Positions 22,546-33,815 of a DNA stretch of 64,000 nt are shown one piece after another (the first letter of the stretch is position 1; the number at the start of each line of letters is the position of its first letter). The notes below the pieces were generated by a model. The model had not been told where the DNA came from. It did no database searches and was given only the letters and a program-made list of their open reading frames with translations. The DNA comes from Corythucha ciliata (lineage: Eukaryota > Arthropoda > Insecta > Hemiptera > Tingidae): assembly GCA_038030265.1 (NCBI GenBank), contig CM075940.1:16877604-16941603 (forward strand), written 5' to 3'. Position numbers and translations under genes: made by a program.

Positions 22546-25500
22546 CCTTTACATGCTTTTCCACATAAATACCTTTTTTCCGCTTTTCGACCCTCTAATG
22601 TTACTATTTGACCAATTGTGTCTTCTTCCTGCGCCAACGTCATCGACGATCGACGACGTCGGTCCTGTGGTTTCCCACTTCGTGCTTGGACTGTTTGACC
22701 GTGATTTGGAGTGTTCTGTCCCCCAAAGCAATTATCAGAGTTGTGATGGCTGGTCGGGGGGTCAATTTTCAGTTTATATAGCGGCCAAAATTCCTTGGGA
22801 TAGAGCTCCGGTTTTTCGGGCAAAACAAAGTGTCGAGGTTGAAGGATTCCAGCCAATTATTGGCTCGCTGGGGTGTTCTAGGAAACCAATCGATTGATTA
22901 ACAGTCCAAATTTTACCCCCCCCCCCCCTATCACCTTTATTCACTTCAACAAACCTCAAGACCAACAAAACTGCATTTATTAGAAGATAGAAGACCGGAG
23001 GACCTATAGAGGAATATTGAATACAACAGGGCACCACACAAATAACTCATGCGGTATTTTTCTCTGTTTGGGTGGTCGGGGGGGGGGGGGTGACTTTGTA
23101 AAATATCAAGACACTGAGAGCAAGTTTTCAATTTCAATGTTCTTTTGTATAAATGGACGTCTTTTCACTCATAAGGCCTCGTTCTTGGAAAGTACGTAAT
23201 TTATTGTTTTCACGTATAATAGCAAAGAAACCCCTCCCCCCAAGGCCTTCGGACACTTTCCCCCACCAAACATCATCACCCTCTTAGTTAGCACATACAC
23301 CCTTTTTGGGTAAGGCAGACAAATGAATTCCCCTGCACTCTCTGTATACATGCCGTAGAATTTCATTCATTTGGCTTCCTTTGAGAAAGCCCAATTGCCC
23401 ATACCCTTGCTTTTCATATCAGTAGGACTGCTCGCATCAAAGGAAAACTTTAATTGTTGCTTCCGTGAATTTACTTATTAGCATTCCTTCAGTTTAGAAA
23501 AAATGTAATCAAACATGTTTATGAAATGGACAAAGTGCGAATTATTTTTACATTATTTCGGCAAAATTAAGTCATTGTTGAATACAGCCGACAGTTATTA
23601 AATTCCAGTCGTGTTACGTCTTCTCAGCACAATGACAGTGATCCTTTCCTCACCACTCAGCTTACACAGAAGCCTCAGTTCTGGTTTGAAGTCATGCACG
23701 AGACGCTTCATCCAGGAGCCCATTAAAACCGCTAAGGATTACGGTGGGGGAGCCTTCATTCGTATATTTTAATAAAATCTGGTGTTGCTGATTTAAACTA
23801 TTATTTCTTTTAAGAATTCCGAAGGTAATGAACCTTGCTTCATCCACACAAAATGTTTTAATTTTGAATAATTTCAGCGCGGGGTATTTTGAAATTTAGA
23901 TCTCTCGGTAAAGTAGAGACCCCCCCCCCCCAGATCATTAGCACAAGTAATGAAGAATTCCGTAAATAAAACACAATAGAAGCCAAATGATGAACAAAAC
24001 AGTCACTTCATGTAAGAGCCTAATCTAAATGACTTCTTCCTCGTCATTTCCTGGCGAATATTTATAATGAAATTAAAGAATTTTTCATCTTGGGTGTTAT
24101 AATTCAAACGTTCCACCTCGTTTTGGTGGGAAAAAATGGTTTTTTTCAAGAGTACAATGCGGTGGGTGATGAGGGGCAGTAAGGGGATAAAGATTTGAAT
24201 GCTTATATAAAAGCGCAGTAATGGGCGAGGTGCGCGAAAATGACTACGTTTTAGTCGCAAACATTTCTAAACAAAGCGATCAATAAATAAAATAAAACAT
24301 GTATAGGCCCAGAAAAAATGACTTTGAAGCCCCCCACTTAAGCCTATTATTTTATACTTGGCTATAGATAATTATGTGAGTAATGGTCAAAAGCCCTACA
24401 TCCTTCTACTTCTTCCTCCGCACCAATTCCCGTGGATTAAGAGCGGAGGATTGGATGTGGATGAGCTGATATGAAATTATATACACACGATTGGTTCCTC
24501 AGTGCTAACAGAATCCATTCGAGGCCTATCCCTTCGAAAGGCTCTTACTAAAGAAAGGAATTCAATTTGCACTACTTGGTAGGTTCGCCCTCTTCCCTCT
24601 TGTCAATTTGTGATCGGGGGACGAAAAAGAGAAAAAAAGCAACTTGCCTCTTTTCAGGCTTCATATATTACAGATCACTGAAATGGGTTTCACATTTTTC
24701 TTACGGGTGATAGCTACACTATAATTACATGGTTGTAGAGGTTTAGAATAATAATTAACCAACAAAATTAATATCTAATTAATAAATAGCTTAATAATAC
24801 TGGTCAGCAGAATGAATGAATAGCATGTTTAAGAGCTCTTATTGTTTTCCCCCGCGTCACATCCCTAACAAACACACACATAGACGTACTGAGTCCCGCT
24901 CACAATTCGAAGAATAATAGCCAAGTCAGTTCTGGTGACGGATTAAAAGCTGGTACTATACCACTCCAAATATGGTTCTCATATTCCCACAGTTTGACTA
25001 TTTCAAAGCATAGATACTTGAAACTAAAATGGTTTCCCCCTCACCTAATTCCTCTTGCGCTTCGATGCATGATTCTCCCCCCCAACACCCTTCTCATCAT
25101 CACTCCTCACGGTCTAATTACCCCCCCCCCGTCCCTCACCCCCTCACTCACACACAGACTAACACTCCCAAATACACTATACTCAGCAAAACCCGCATGA
25201 GGTTCTTGGCATAGAGATAGCAGGCTCTCTCCTGTCAATTTTTTTTACTGCCCCCTCAGATTAAAAAAGTTACATTTTTTTTTTAATTTAAAACCTCGAC
25301 GTTCGCTTTGTAATAAATAGACGGCCCCCAGGACGTTTTTAGTGTTCCTCCTCCGTAAAAATTGTTATTTTGGGGGCCGTTCCGTGGCTGAAATAACAAG
25401 GGAAAAACTGTTAAGAGCTCTCATAAACAGGAAAGGTTGTTACAGACGAGACCAAAAGAAGCTTTTTCATTACTCTTTCAAAGTCTGGGAAGATTAATTG

Positions 25501-25794
25501 TGTGACGTCTTTTGAATAAATAAATATTTTGAAAGCTCTCCGACTTCTGGACGATTGCAATTTTTCGTGTTTTGATTCACAAAACTGGACGCTGATGAGA
25601 GCGTTCGTTTAAAAAAATAAAGAAAAGAAAACAACAAAAAACCGCAATCAGGCCACTTAATACTTCAAAGCTATGTTTTAACTTTTTAGGGGCAAATAAT
25701 GTTCGAGTTAACTTTGAATCCCTCGAGGTAACAAAAACTGAACAATTTTTGAAGACGTGGGCGCTGCAGCCGTATGGGCGAACGCAGAATTTTT
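22546..25794. other. Unassigned DNA
   Basis: 22.55-22.90 kb is moderately GC-rich and open in several frames on both strands, with no recognised product. The rest is AT-rich, with C13 at 22916-22928, G13 at 23078-23090, C12 at 23920-23931 and a pyrimidine-rich microsatellite-like patch at 25070-25180. Confidence 0.35.
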
Positions 25795-26365
25795 AACAGT
25801 GCGCGTTAATTTCATTAACTTTAGAAACGATCGAGTAACCAGTTTGGCTCGTTTCAAAATCATTTGGTGGGTCTGGCTCATGCAAAAACCAAATTTTGCG
25901 ACTCATCTCATTTAGGCTTGGCATTTCTGGGATTGGGCTCACTTGAAACTCACTACGCGGATCTGGGTGTCTAATAAAAACCTGTTTCAAGGGTTTTTTC
26001 TCTTCAAAAAAACAAATATCGCGGACGTGTCTGTTTCAAGAATGAAAAGCGCATAATTTAATTTTGCACACCCTAATTTGGCATACTTCGCTCCTTGATA
26101 ACTCGATTCGTAAGCGGGCTGCGTCGTTCAAAAACACAAACGTGAGAATGACTCCTCCAAAAACCGAACTTTGTGGATTTTGTTGCTTAAGAAGACAAAA
26201 TCTCACAATGAGGAAGTAACACATTTTCCAAAATCATGCTGTCGTGATAGCTTGGGTACCAAAACTCATGAAAACACGGTCCGTTCAAATAAAATCAGGC
26301 CCTATATTTTTTTATTAAGTTTTAAAGCTATTGGGTTGCGGGACCCATTTGAAATAGCAGCATTC
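25795..26365 (+). repeat. Family E tandem array, copy 1
   Basis: Diverged units of about 35-45 bp with words such as AAAACCAAATTTTGCG, ACTC or GCTC linkers, CGCGGATCTGG and GGATTTTGTTGCTTAAGA. The ancestral unit is approximately AACCAAATTTCGCGG plus ATTTGGCTCATTTAAA. The same family recurs at 26.5, 41.6 and, inverted, 47.1 kb. Confidence 0.65.
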
Positions 26366-26534
26366 GCATGACCTTCACAATAGCTTCCCACGAATCAAAC
26401 AATAGGACTTAAGAGAATGGGAAGGACAAGAAGGAGCAAGACATGATAACAGCCAATATGCGGAGGGTTGGGAGGGGTCACAGCCCCTTAACTACGTCAC
26501 GAGTCACAGACCGGCCGTTTTAGGTAACAACAAA

Positions 26535-26910
26535 AATTGGCAAGTTTTATTATTTCGCTAATTTCGAAATCAATCATTCACGCACTAATATTAAATTCCT
26601 GGTCATATTTAGTCATTTTTTCGAGAAAAAAATGTTTCCAGCGATTTTTATTTTCATTTTTTGTTACTTCCTCATTGGTTGTTTCGGAGAACCCAATTTG
26701 GCGGGTTTCACTCGTTTATAAAACTCATTTCTTGGGATTTGATCTAAAACCCGAATTTCACGGAACTGACTGTATTAAAAACCAAATTTCGCGGATTTTG
26801 CATTTTCAAGACATAAGCGCATAATTGGCTCTTTCTAAAGCCTGTTGGTATGATTGGCTGTTCTGGCAGGGGTATTGCTTATAAAGAAACACACATTTCG
26901 TGAGTCTGAC
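26535..26910 (+). repeat. Family E tandem array, copy 2
   Basis: Continuation or second block of the 25.8 kb array. Words: GAACCCAATTTGGCGGGTTT, AAACCCGAATTTCACGG, AAAAACCAAATTTCGCGGA, TTGGCTCTTTCTAAAGCC. About 170 bp of unrelated sequence separates the two blocks. Confidence 0.65.
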
Positions 26911-29900
26911 TCTAAGGAAGACCGTCCCGACGACGCGCTGGATTTCTCTGGAGTCGAGAAAATCGGATGATACTAACGATAACACCACTTAAAGGGGCAT
27001 TGGCGGCCACTCAGCAGCATCTTGGCTGGGACCGGATGCACGGACACATTAACCGCTAATTTCCTAATTTGAGCGGAGCACACACGTCGATTTTGTATTT
27101 TCCTCGTGAAAGCACTCCCAGAAAACGCCAAAATTGTGATGAAGTTTCAAATAAAACCACAGAGGACCACAAGAATGCATTATCACGCGCTAAGTGTGCT
27201 TTTCAGGGAAACGCACTATCGTCTTTAGGCAGAGGGCCCGAGTTGAGGGGGTTGCTAAGATGTCACCACCCCAACAGGCATCGCCTTACCCTCTTACCCT
27301 ATTTCGTCAACTAGGGAACAAAATATTGGGAAATAAATAGCGAATCCCGCTGGAAGTTGTTATAGAGTGAACGTATGTGTCACACCGTGATGAAGAAGGG
27401 CTTGTTTACAGAAAGTAGTTTATACTGCTGGCGTTTTAAGTAATAAATTTATGCATCCACCATGAGTGAGTTTCCAGGCGTTATAAAATATAAGCGCCCA
27501 CGGAAGTCCTACGCATTAATTTAGAGGTAATTATGCATGTAGAAGTTGAGGAACACTCCAATCAAAACGTGGTAAAAGAGGTGAATTGAAGGAACTCCGG
27601 CACCGCCTAAAGGCTATTACCATCCGAAGTTAATTCTGCATTATGGAAATTAATCGATTATCGCCGATAGCTTTTACTCCTCTCTCTTAACACCTTCTCA
27701 GCGTTCATCTGAGGAATACGAAATTGCTTATGATATGCTGAAATCCTTCCCTTGCTAACCATCCGATCTGAATAATTATTTCCTAGCCTATTATGTCTCG
27801 GCAAATATTAGTCTTCAAACAAAGTAAAAAATTGCTAGCCTCGCGTTTTGCTCAAGCTTATGGTAATCGGTGAATTCGTTTAGGCAGTTGGGGGAGATGC
27901 TTTTCTTTCTTTTAAGGCTCAAGACGAAACACGTTAATAACAATTGAGGTCGATTTATTACCGACAGGTCCATGAATATCAAGGTATTACTGCAGCAAAA
28001 GAATCAAGCTGTAATTCATGAGGGGAAAGGCAGTGAGGGGGGTACGATTAAGTTAATCCTTGGGGTCTTTTTTTTCGTCCCCCCCTCCTGACCCACAACT
28101 ATAATTTGAATTTCCCGACTGTCGGCAGTTAAACGGTCACCTCTCATCGCAAATCCTTCCTTTCCTCTTCTACCGGCAAATGCTACCTTTAGAGTAGTGT
28201 GACGGTGGTGGAGAGGGGAGAAAAACCAATCCCATACAATTAACTTTATTGCCACGTGTGACAGTGCACCTGCCCACGGATTATTATATGTTTTCAACAA
28301 CAGCCTCTGTTGACAATTTCTAGCGATGAATGAGTCTCATGCAAATAATTCTTCCCTTCTGGTTCTGTGTTTTCAAGACACTCTTTTAACTTTAATGGTC
28401 TTAACAATTTTTTGCTCGGTGACGTTTTTTTTTGTGTGGCCTGGCCCTGTTAGGACTATGTCAATTGCTACTACCAATTTTTCTTCCGACTTCTTTTATA
28501 AATCCTTCCTTTGGAACTTTTCTAAACCAATTCTGCCCACATTTCACTCTCATTACGGGACGATTGTCGACGCGAGACTTTGTTTTTCTACAGCTTCTGT
28601 TCTTTAAACGTTTGCCCTCGCTAAATAAAATAATGAGTTTCTGAAAACGATATAAATTAAACGAAAGCCTTCTTTTTCTTAAGAGAGCTGTCTCTTGCAG
28701 TGTCCCCCTCATTTGTCATACGGCATTTTAAGGTCGATTACAAGTTTGAAAATGTCGCTCGGGTTGGGGTTTGTTTTGCATGGCAGAGTGGTTGGTGAAG
28801 GGAGGGGGTGGTAGTGAAGAAAGAGAGTTTTGATTCTCCTCACTTCCTCGAAAACTTAAACGTAGTCCCCTGTGGTTGTGGAGCCGTTGGGCAGAGTTCA
28901 AGTTAATAGAGGCCGACGTTTGCAGGTTAAGATGCGGGGTGAAGGGGAGAGGGTACTAATCCCAAGCGTCCGTTAGCATAATGTCTATGGGTACCTATCC
29001 TCAGCTGGCTTGCCCTCATCGTCCATCCCCCTCAAGACGCGACCTTTCGTTGTCCCTTTTAGAAAACTTGTTTACCTTATCAAATCTTCTTTCAACCCTA
29101 TGCTTCAAATATTTCTCCTGGGGCGGTTGAAGTTGTTCCATTCAGTGGAAGAAGAACAGGGAGGGGTGTCATACCTTCGGACTTCTTAATTAATCTTTGG
29201 CGAGTGCCAGACATGAATCCCAGAACTCACCTATATGGTTGGACGCATCAAACACATGCTCTGTCAACCCTTGTAAAATTAAATAAACTTTTCGGCGGAA
29301 AACCTTCAGATAGTATCAAGGTGACCTCCTTTCACTACATCCGTCCCCCTCCCGCCCCTTCATCAAAGCCCCAAGATAAGACTGCGATTCAATAACTTTA
29401 ATTAAAGTTAACACAAACGGCACATGTTGCGCCTTCGGCCACAAACCTATCTTCCCCCTTATCCTCATTTACTAATTGAACGGTTGGTATTGGCTCTTTT
29501 CATCGAAACTCCGTCCTCGAATATAATGTGAGAATTAGCGTTATGGGAAATGAGAGAATTAAAAAGTCTTCGGGCATTTTTTTTGGTGGGAAAGAAAATC
29601 TATAAATACCTACTTCTGAAACCTATCACAAACGAATAAATTGCATTCATAAATTATACATAAAAAAGTATATTCTTCATCGATATAATTTTTCGTTTCC
29701 GACACTTTATAATTTATTACTTCCCCGTCCCCTTCACAATAACCAAATACTTTTCCGACCCCAAACCGCCCCACCCACTTCCCAGAAATAAAGGAACTCT
29801 TTTACTACGATTCCGGAAATATGAGTGTTACTTTGATTGAGCTGGGGCTCTTTATGTGGAGCGCTGTATTTGAGCTTGAAAGATGACCGCCATTCATTTC

Positions 29901-30396
29901 TTCTGTCCATCACACGATAGTAATCGTAACCGGCCCGTATTTATTAAATGGCAAATGGGCTGGACTTGAAATAGCGAAATAATAATTGGGTTCTGACTTG
30001 TGATAATGAAAATGGGGAGGTTGTAAAACGACATTGTTTAATAATTACCCACATTTACATTTATGAACTTATATATTAGGTACTTCGTCTTCTATATGTC
30101 TATATCGTCCCTCCCAACTTTATTTAGTGTCAATAAATATGTTCTATTTCTTTTGTTGGTGATAAATACAATCACCCGTTGGGTAAAGGCCCCCAATTTT
30201 TATTTATTCGGTTTTCGTGCCCCTTCCGTGAAATAAATTCCCGTTCTTATCTTTTATTTAACTCTGAAAGGGCGAATACATCCAAATTAAAACAATCTGT
30301 TTTATTTCAGTCCATACTGGAATAATAGAGCGTCTAAAAGGATTCCTTAATAGATCCACCCCAATCCTAAAGTTTCCATGACAACGTAAATGTTGG
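26911..30396. other. Unassigned DNA
   Basis: AT-rich, intron-like or intergenic. A few degenerate CGCG-containing words near 27060-27240 may be array remnants. No gene is supportable, and exon-like fragments, for example the minus-strand frame around 29000-29090, are at chance level. Confidence 0.4.

Positions 30397-30452
<56 letters not shown>
30397..30452 (+). repeat. Uninterrupted A56 tract
   Basis: Fifty-six consecutive A residues, the longest homopolymer in the window. Such purity suggests a young poly(A) tail of a retroposed sequence on the plus strand, or slippage. No matching flanking duplication or poly(A) signal was found nearby, so retroposition is only a possibility. Confidence 0.95.
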
Positions 30453-30453
<1 letters not shown>

Positions 30454-30952
30454 CATACGCGAATCACGATATGTTTGCTTTTCTTTCGCAGAGAGCAAAG
30501 CACCACAAACCGTGAAGTAAATCATAACAGGAAGATATGCCGTGCCGCATGGATTTATTAGGAATAACTCACCCAGGTTTAAAGAATCGTGACAAACGTC
30601 TTACACTCGTCAGTCTCGATTGCAAAGTCGACCGCCGTGGTCACGCTGTGACAAGATGGATGGCGAGGGGGGATTTTCAGATTTCACGAGTAGTCAAACC
30701 CCGCAAGACACGCCTTTTTCTCTCACTTGTACAATTGTGACGGCTTGGTGCAGGCCCCGACCCCGCTGGATCACAGGCAAGCCATCATGAATAGACCTTT
30801 CTCAGGCCCTCGAGTTTTACGTTGAAGGTCGAAACCAGACAAGACCAGTGCATCAGGCTTCTTAGGCCAAAAGCTCCAGCCCATCCTGTTCTCCTAATCA
30901 ATCGGAACTAAGGCCCTTCAAAAAAAAAAAAAACATCGATTTTAGACCCTTA
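30453..30952. other. GC-richer unassigned segment
   Basis: Between the A56 tract and the MITE, 30537-30900 has higher GC than its flanks and a plus-strand frame of 67 codons (starts MPCRMDLLGITHPG). I do not recognise it; it could be a decayed element. Confidence 0.3.
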
Positions 30953-31091
30953 CGGCTGTATTCAGAGACCTTCCTTATCGGAGCCTTAACTTAAGTTGTG
31001 CAAGTTATCGTACGGTTTATTAAAATGCATCACCTGTTTTTAAAGCACTTTAAGGCGGTCATAAGGTAAGGAAGGTCTATGAATACGGCCA
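30953..31091. mobile_element. 139-bp PIF/Harbinger-like MITE
   Basis: The left end CGGCTGTATTCAGAGACC and the reverse complement of the right end, TGGCCGTATTCATAGACC, form an inverted repeat that continues through CTTCCTTA, with further symmetry at GCCTTAA. TTA lies on both sides (30950-30952 and 31092-31094), fitting the 3-bp TWA target duplication typical of PIF/Harbinger elements. It has no coding capacity. Confidence 0.75.
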
Positions 31092-31799
31092 TTACAATCT
31101 CATGTCCCCCTCAGGGTATAGGAAGTATGGTGTTCGTGGAAAAAGTCGAGTCCGAGCTGACCTCATATTCTTGATATAAAACCTCGAAAAGATAGAAAAA
31201 ACTGGTTTTCGGCATGCCGTCGCGTCGGTCTGCCTCTTTTTAGGCTTGTGCGACGATTTTCTTCGATCTCAATTACAATAGGATGACGTAGTCTGTTATC
31301 AAATAGGTGATTGAACTGCACTAAAACGTTATCGAAGAAACACAAATTTAATTGATCGGGTTACTTCGGGTGGGAAAGGTGACCCAGAGCCGTTCAGTTG
31401 TCACGCCCAACTATAGTTGTCAAGCATGAACGACACATTTCCCGTATCCCGTTCCAGTGCCCGTCGCCATCGTGACAGAGTCATCGACGGCAGCCTCTAG
31501 ACCGTAAAAATATGTTTTCTCAGACGCGTTAGTAGAACAACGGGGTTTACGACCAGCCAGTTCTTCTCTTAAGCGACAACGCTGGCGCGAAGTGGACTCC
31601 CTTGTCACTTGATTTGAGTTGCCTCTCTGCCTCTCACTAAGACGCTGACAAAATGAACGAAAACGTTCCCCGCCCTAGACTGCGGAGATGAACTACAAAT
31701 ACTACTGGCTTTCTGAGACGATCTTGTCATCTAGTTGGACTTGACAGTGGTGCCGAAACGATTTCAATGAGGAGTATCAAAAATTCTGGAAAAAGGACC
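31092..31799. other. Unassigned GC-richer segment with dispersed repeat
   Basis: Holds the second copy of the dispersed repeat at 31167-31221. Beyond it, 31420-31700 is GC-rich with a minus-strand frame of 62 codons (GLEAAVDDSVTMATGTGTGY). No family is recognised. Confidence 0.35.
31167..31221. repeat. Dispersed repeat, shared with 2.55-2.61 kb
   Basis: Homologous by eye to 2554-2612: ATTCTTGAT, GAAAAAACTGG, TTTTCGGCATGCCGTCG. Here it is not next to family A sequence, so the repeat is independent of that family. Confidence 0.6.
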
Positions 31800-32335
31800 C
31801 ATCCCGCCTCTCGGGATGTTCATATGGGTGGGAAATGGCCAAATAAACAATTTCGCACACCATTGAAAATGGCTAAACTGACAATGCATACCCGAAAATA
31901 ACCAAACCCCCCAAACGCCCTAAAAATTAAATCTTCAAAGTGTTTCCGTTTAAAAATGGTCAAACTGTTCATTCGCCCATTCGAATCGCTCCTTAGAAGT
32001 GGCTAAACTTACTGATCTGCGCCAAAAAAAATTAGCATACGTAGGTTTTCATTGGCCACTTGCGCTTCGCTCTACTAAAAATGGCTAAAAACAGCTGAGA
32101 TTGACTATTTACGCCCCTTAATAGTAAAACTGCTGATTCACTACTTTGAAATGGCTAAACTGACAATATTAGTGATCTGAAAATGGCCAAGCTTGCAATT
32201 CATGCTCGAAAACGACCATTCATGCCCTAAAATGGCAAAAGTGTCCAGTTGTACCAAAAAATGGTGAATATGGCGATTCGTGCCTTATAAATGGCTAAAC
32301 TAACCGTTCGCACCCTAAAATTGACTTTATGTACA
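31800..32335 (+). repeat. Family C tandem array, block 1
   Basis: Diverged units of about 30-40 bp: AAAATGGCTAAACTGACAAT, TTCGCGCC or TTCATGCC, CTAAAA. More than ten repetitions. The unit shape (A-rich half, then ATTCGCGCC) parallels family A but the words differ. Confidence 0.75.
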
Positions 32336-32984
32336 GCCGGGAGATAAAGCAGTCCTTATAAATTTTAAAATCATATGGTAAGCCTGTCTATTACTCCCTA
32401 GGGAAAGTCACTAGCTTTGTTCCCTCATCTTTCGGGAGTAAAGGTCATTGTTGCCAACTATGTAAGACAAGAAATACTGATTTTGTGGAGTGATTTACTT
32501 GAATGACGTTGGCTACTCTGTACTCTGCTCCCCTGGCTTTTTTCATTTGTCTTGTCGTGAACGCCGGCACCGCGGCACGCCATAAATTCGGGCGGTGACC
32601 TCCTCGCTCTGAAGAGTTGCGGAGGTTGGAAGTCTAGCGTCCAGCGTTGCCGAACGGTACGTTGAAAACTCCATGAAAAGTAAAGAGGAAACCGCAAGAA
32701 GAAAAGAATTCTAGGGGTCGACAACTTGGGGCCCAGCACGAAGTACAGATAGATAGTTGAAAACCCGAAGAAGAACACAAACTTTATGTCACCCTGAAAG
32801 AAGTAAATTACTATTTCAAATTGCAACAACTGCCGAATCAATATAGAAATTGACTAAAACGAATTACTTAGACCCGTTTACATGGTTTAATCTTGTTGAT
32901 AAACTTTTCTCTCAGAAAATAAACCACGTCATTACTCCCTCAGAATCGTCAATAATACTATTATTGACGATTCTTCCTCTGGAA
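32336..32984. other. Segment separating family C blocks
   Basis: About 650 bp of different composition, GC-rich around 32520-32720, with a minus-strand frame of 127 codons that I do not recognise. Near its right end is the perfect palindrome at 32942-32974. It may be an insertion into the array. Confidence 0.4.
32942..32974. repeat. Perfect 16-bp inverted repeat, 1-nt loop
   Basis: AGAATCGTCAATAATA, then C, then its exact reverse complement. It sits just before the second family C block and contains GTCAA, seen in neighbouring units, so it may be a head-to-head unit junction. Confidence 0.9.
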
Positions 32985-33575
32985 ATAGTCAAACGGACAA
33001 TTCACGCGCTAAAAATGGCTCAAATGAAAATTCGCCAATGGCAGGCCATGACATGCGCCTTGGAAATTCTTAAAATGGTGACTCGCAAAATGGCAAAACC
33101 GACGATTCGCACTTCTAAAATGACCAAAGTGACAACTCACGACTTGAAAATGGCAAACCGACCGTTCGACCCCAGAAATAGCTTGGCGAACTATTGGTAA
33201 ACAACTGAAGACATATCGCGCCTTACTGGTTACAAGAGCCCAACTGGTTATCCACACCCAAAAAATGGCAAAAATGACTGCATGTGTCTTAAAAATAGCT
33301 AAATTGACGATTCGCGCCATTGTAATGAAAATGTTTGAACTGACGATTCGTGCCCTAAAATAACCAAATGCCTTAACAATTTTAATCTTTAAAGTTTCGC
33401 TGTAAAAATTGTCAAACTGGCCACACGCGCTCTTTGGAAAGCGTCAGGGACAATTAGTCCCTTGAAATTGGTAGAACTGACCGATCAGGCCCTTGATTCG
33501 CACCTTGAAAAACGACCATTCGCGTTCCAAAAATGGCCAAATTGACCATTCCTGCTTTAAAAATGCTTTAAGTAT
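32985..33575 (+). repeat. Family C tandem array, block 2
   Basis: Same words as block 1: AAAATGGC, CAAACTGACGATTCGCGCC, TTAAAAATAGCTAAATTGACG. Orientation matches block 1. Heavily diverged. Confidence 0.75.
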
Positions 33576-33744
33576 GCAAAATTTCAAATTGTTAACACAT
33601 TTCAGTGCTGAGATATTTGAGCGTTTCACTTCAACGCTTGCCGTTACACCCCGAAGACGTTTCACGTCAAAAACGCCAATTCGCGGTTCGCTGAGGACCT
33701 TAAACGGCTGAAACTGAGACAAAACACTTATGTATATTGTTTGG

Positions 33745-33815
33745 GGCAAGGCTGCGGCTAAAATTGAGAAAAAAGTTAACTCACGGCCAAAATTGAGGAA
33801 AAACCCGTTTTCAAA
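33745..33815 (+). repeat. Family A unit fragment
   Basis: Two family A units: GGCTAAAATTGAGAAAAAAG, then TCACGGCCAAAATTGAGGAA. It lies immediately beyond the family C array, placing A and C side by side. Confidence 0.6.

Noticed and set aside
22434..22897. Overlapping frames on both strands around 22.5-22.9 kb
   Set aside because: Open in several frames because of local GC content; overlaps a family B remnant; no domain recognised.
28970..29095. Minus-strand frame with MDDEGKPAED before GTACCC
   Set aside because: Weak donor and no partner; used as a reminder that exon-like pieces are common by chance here.
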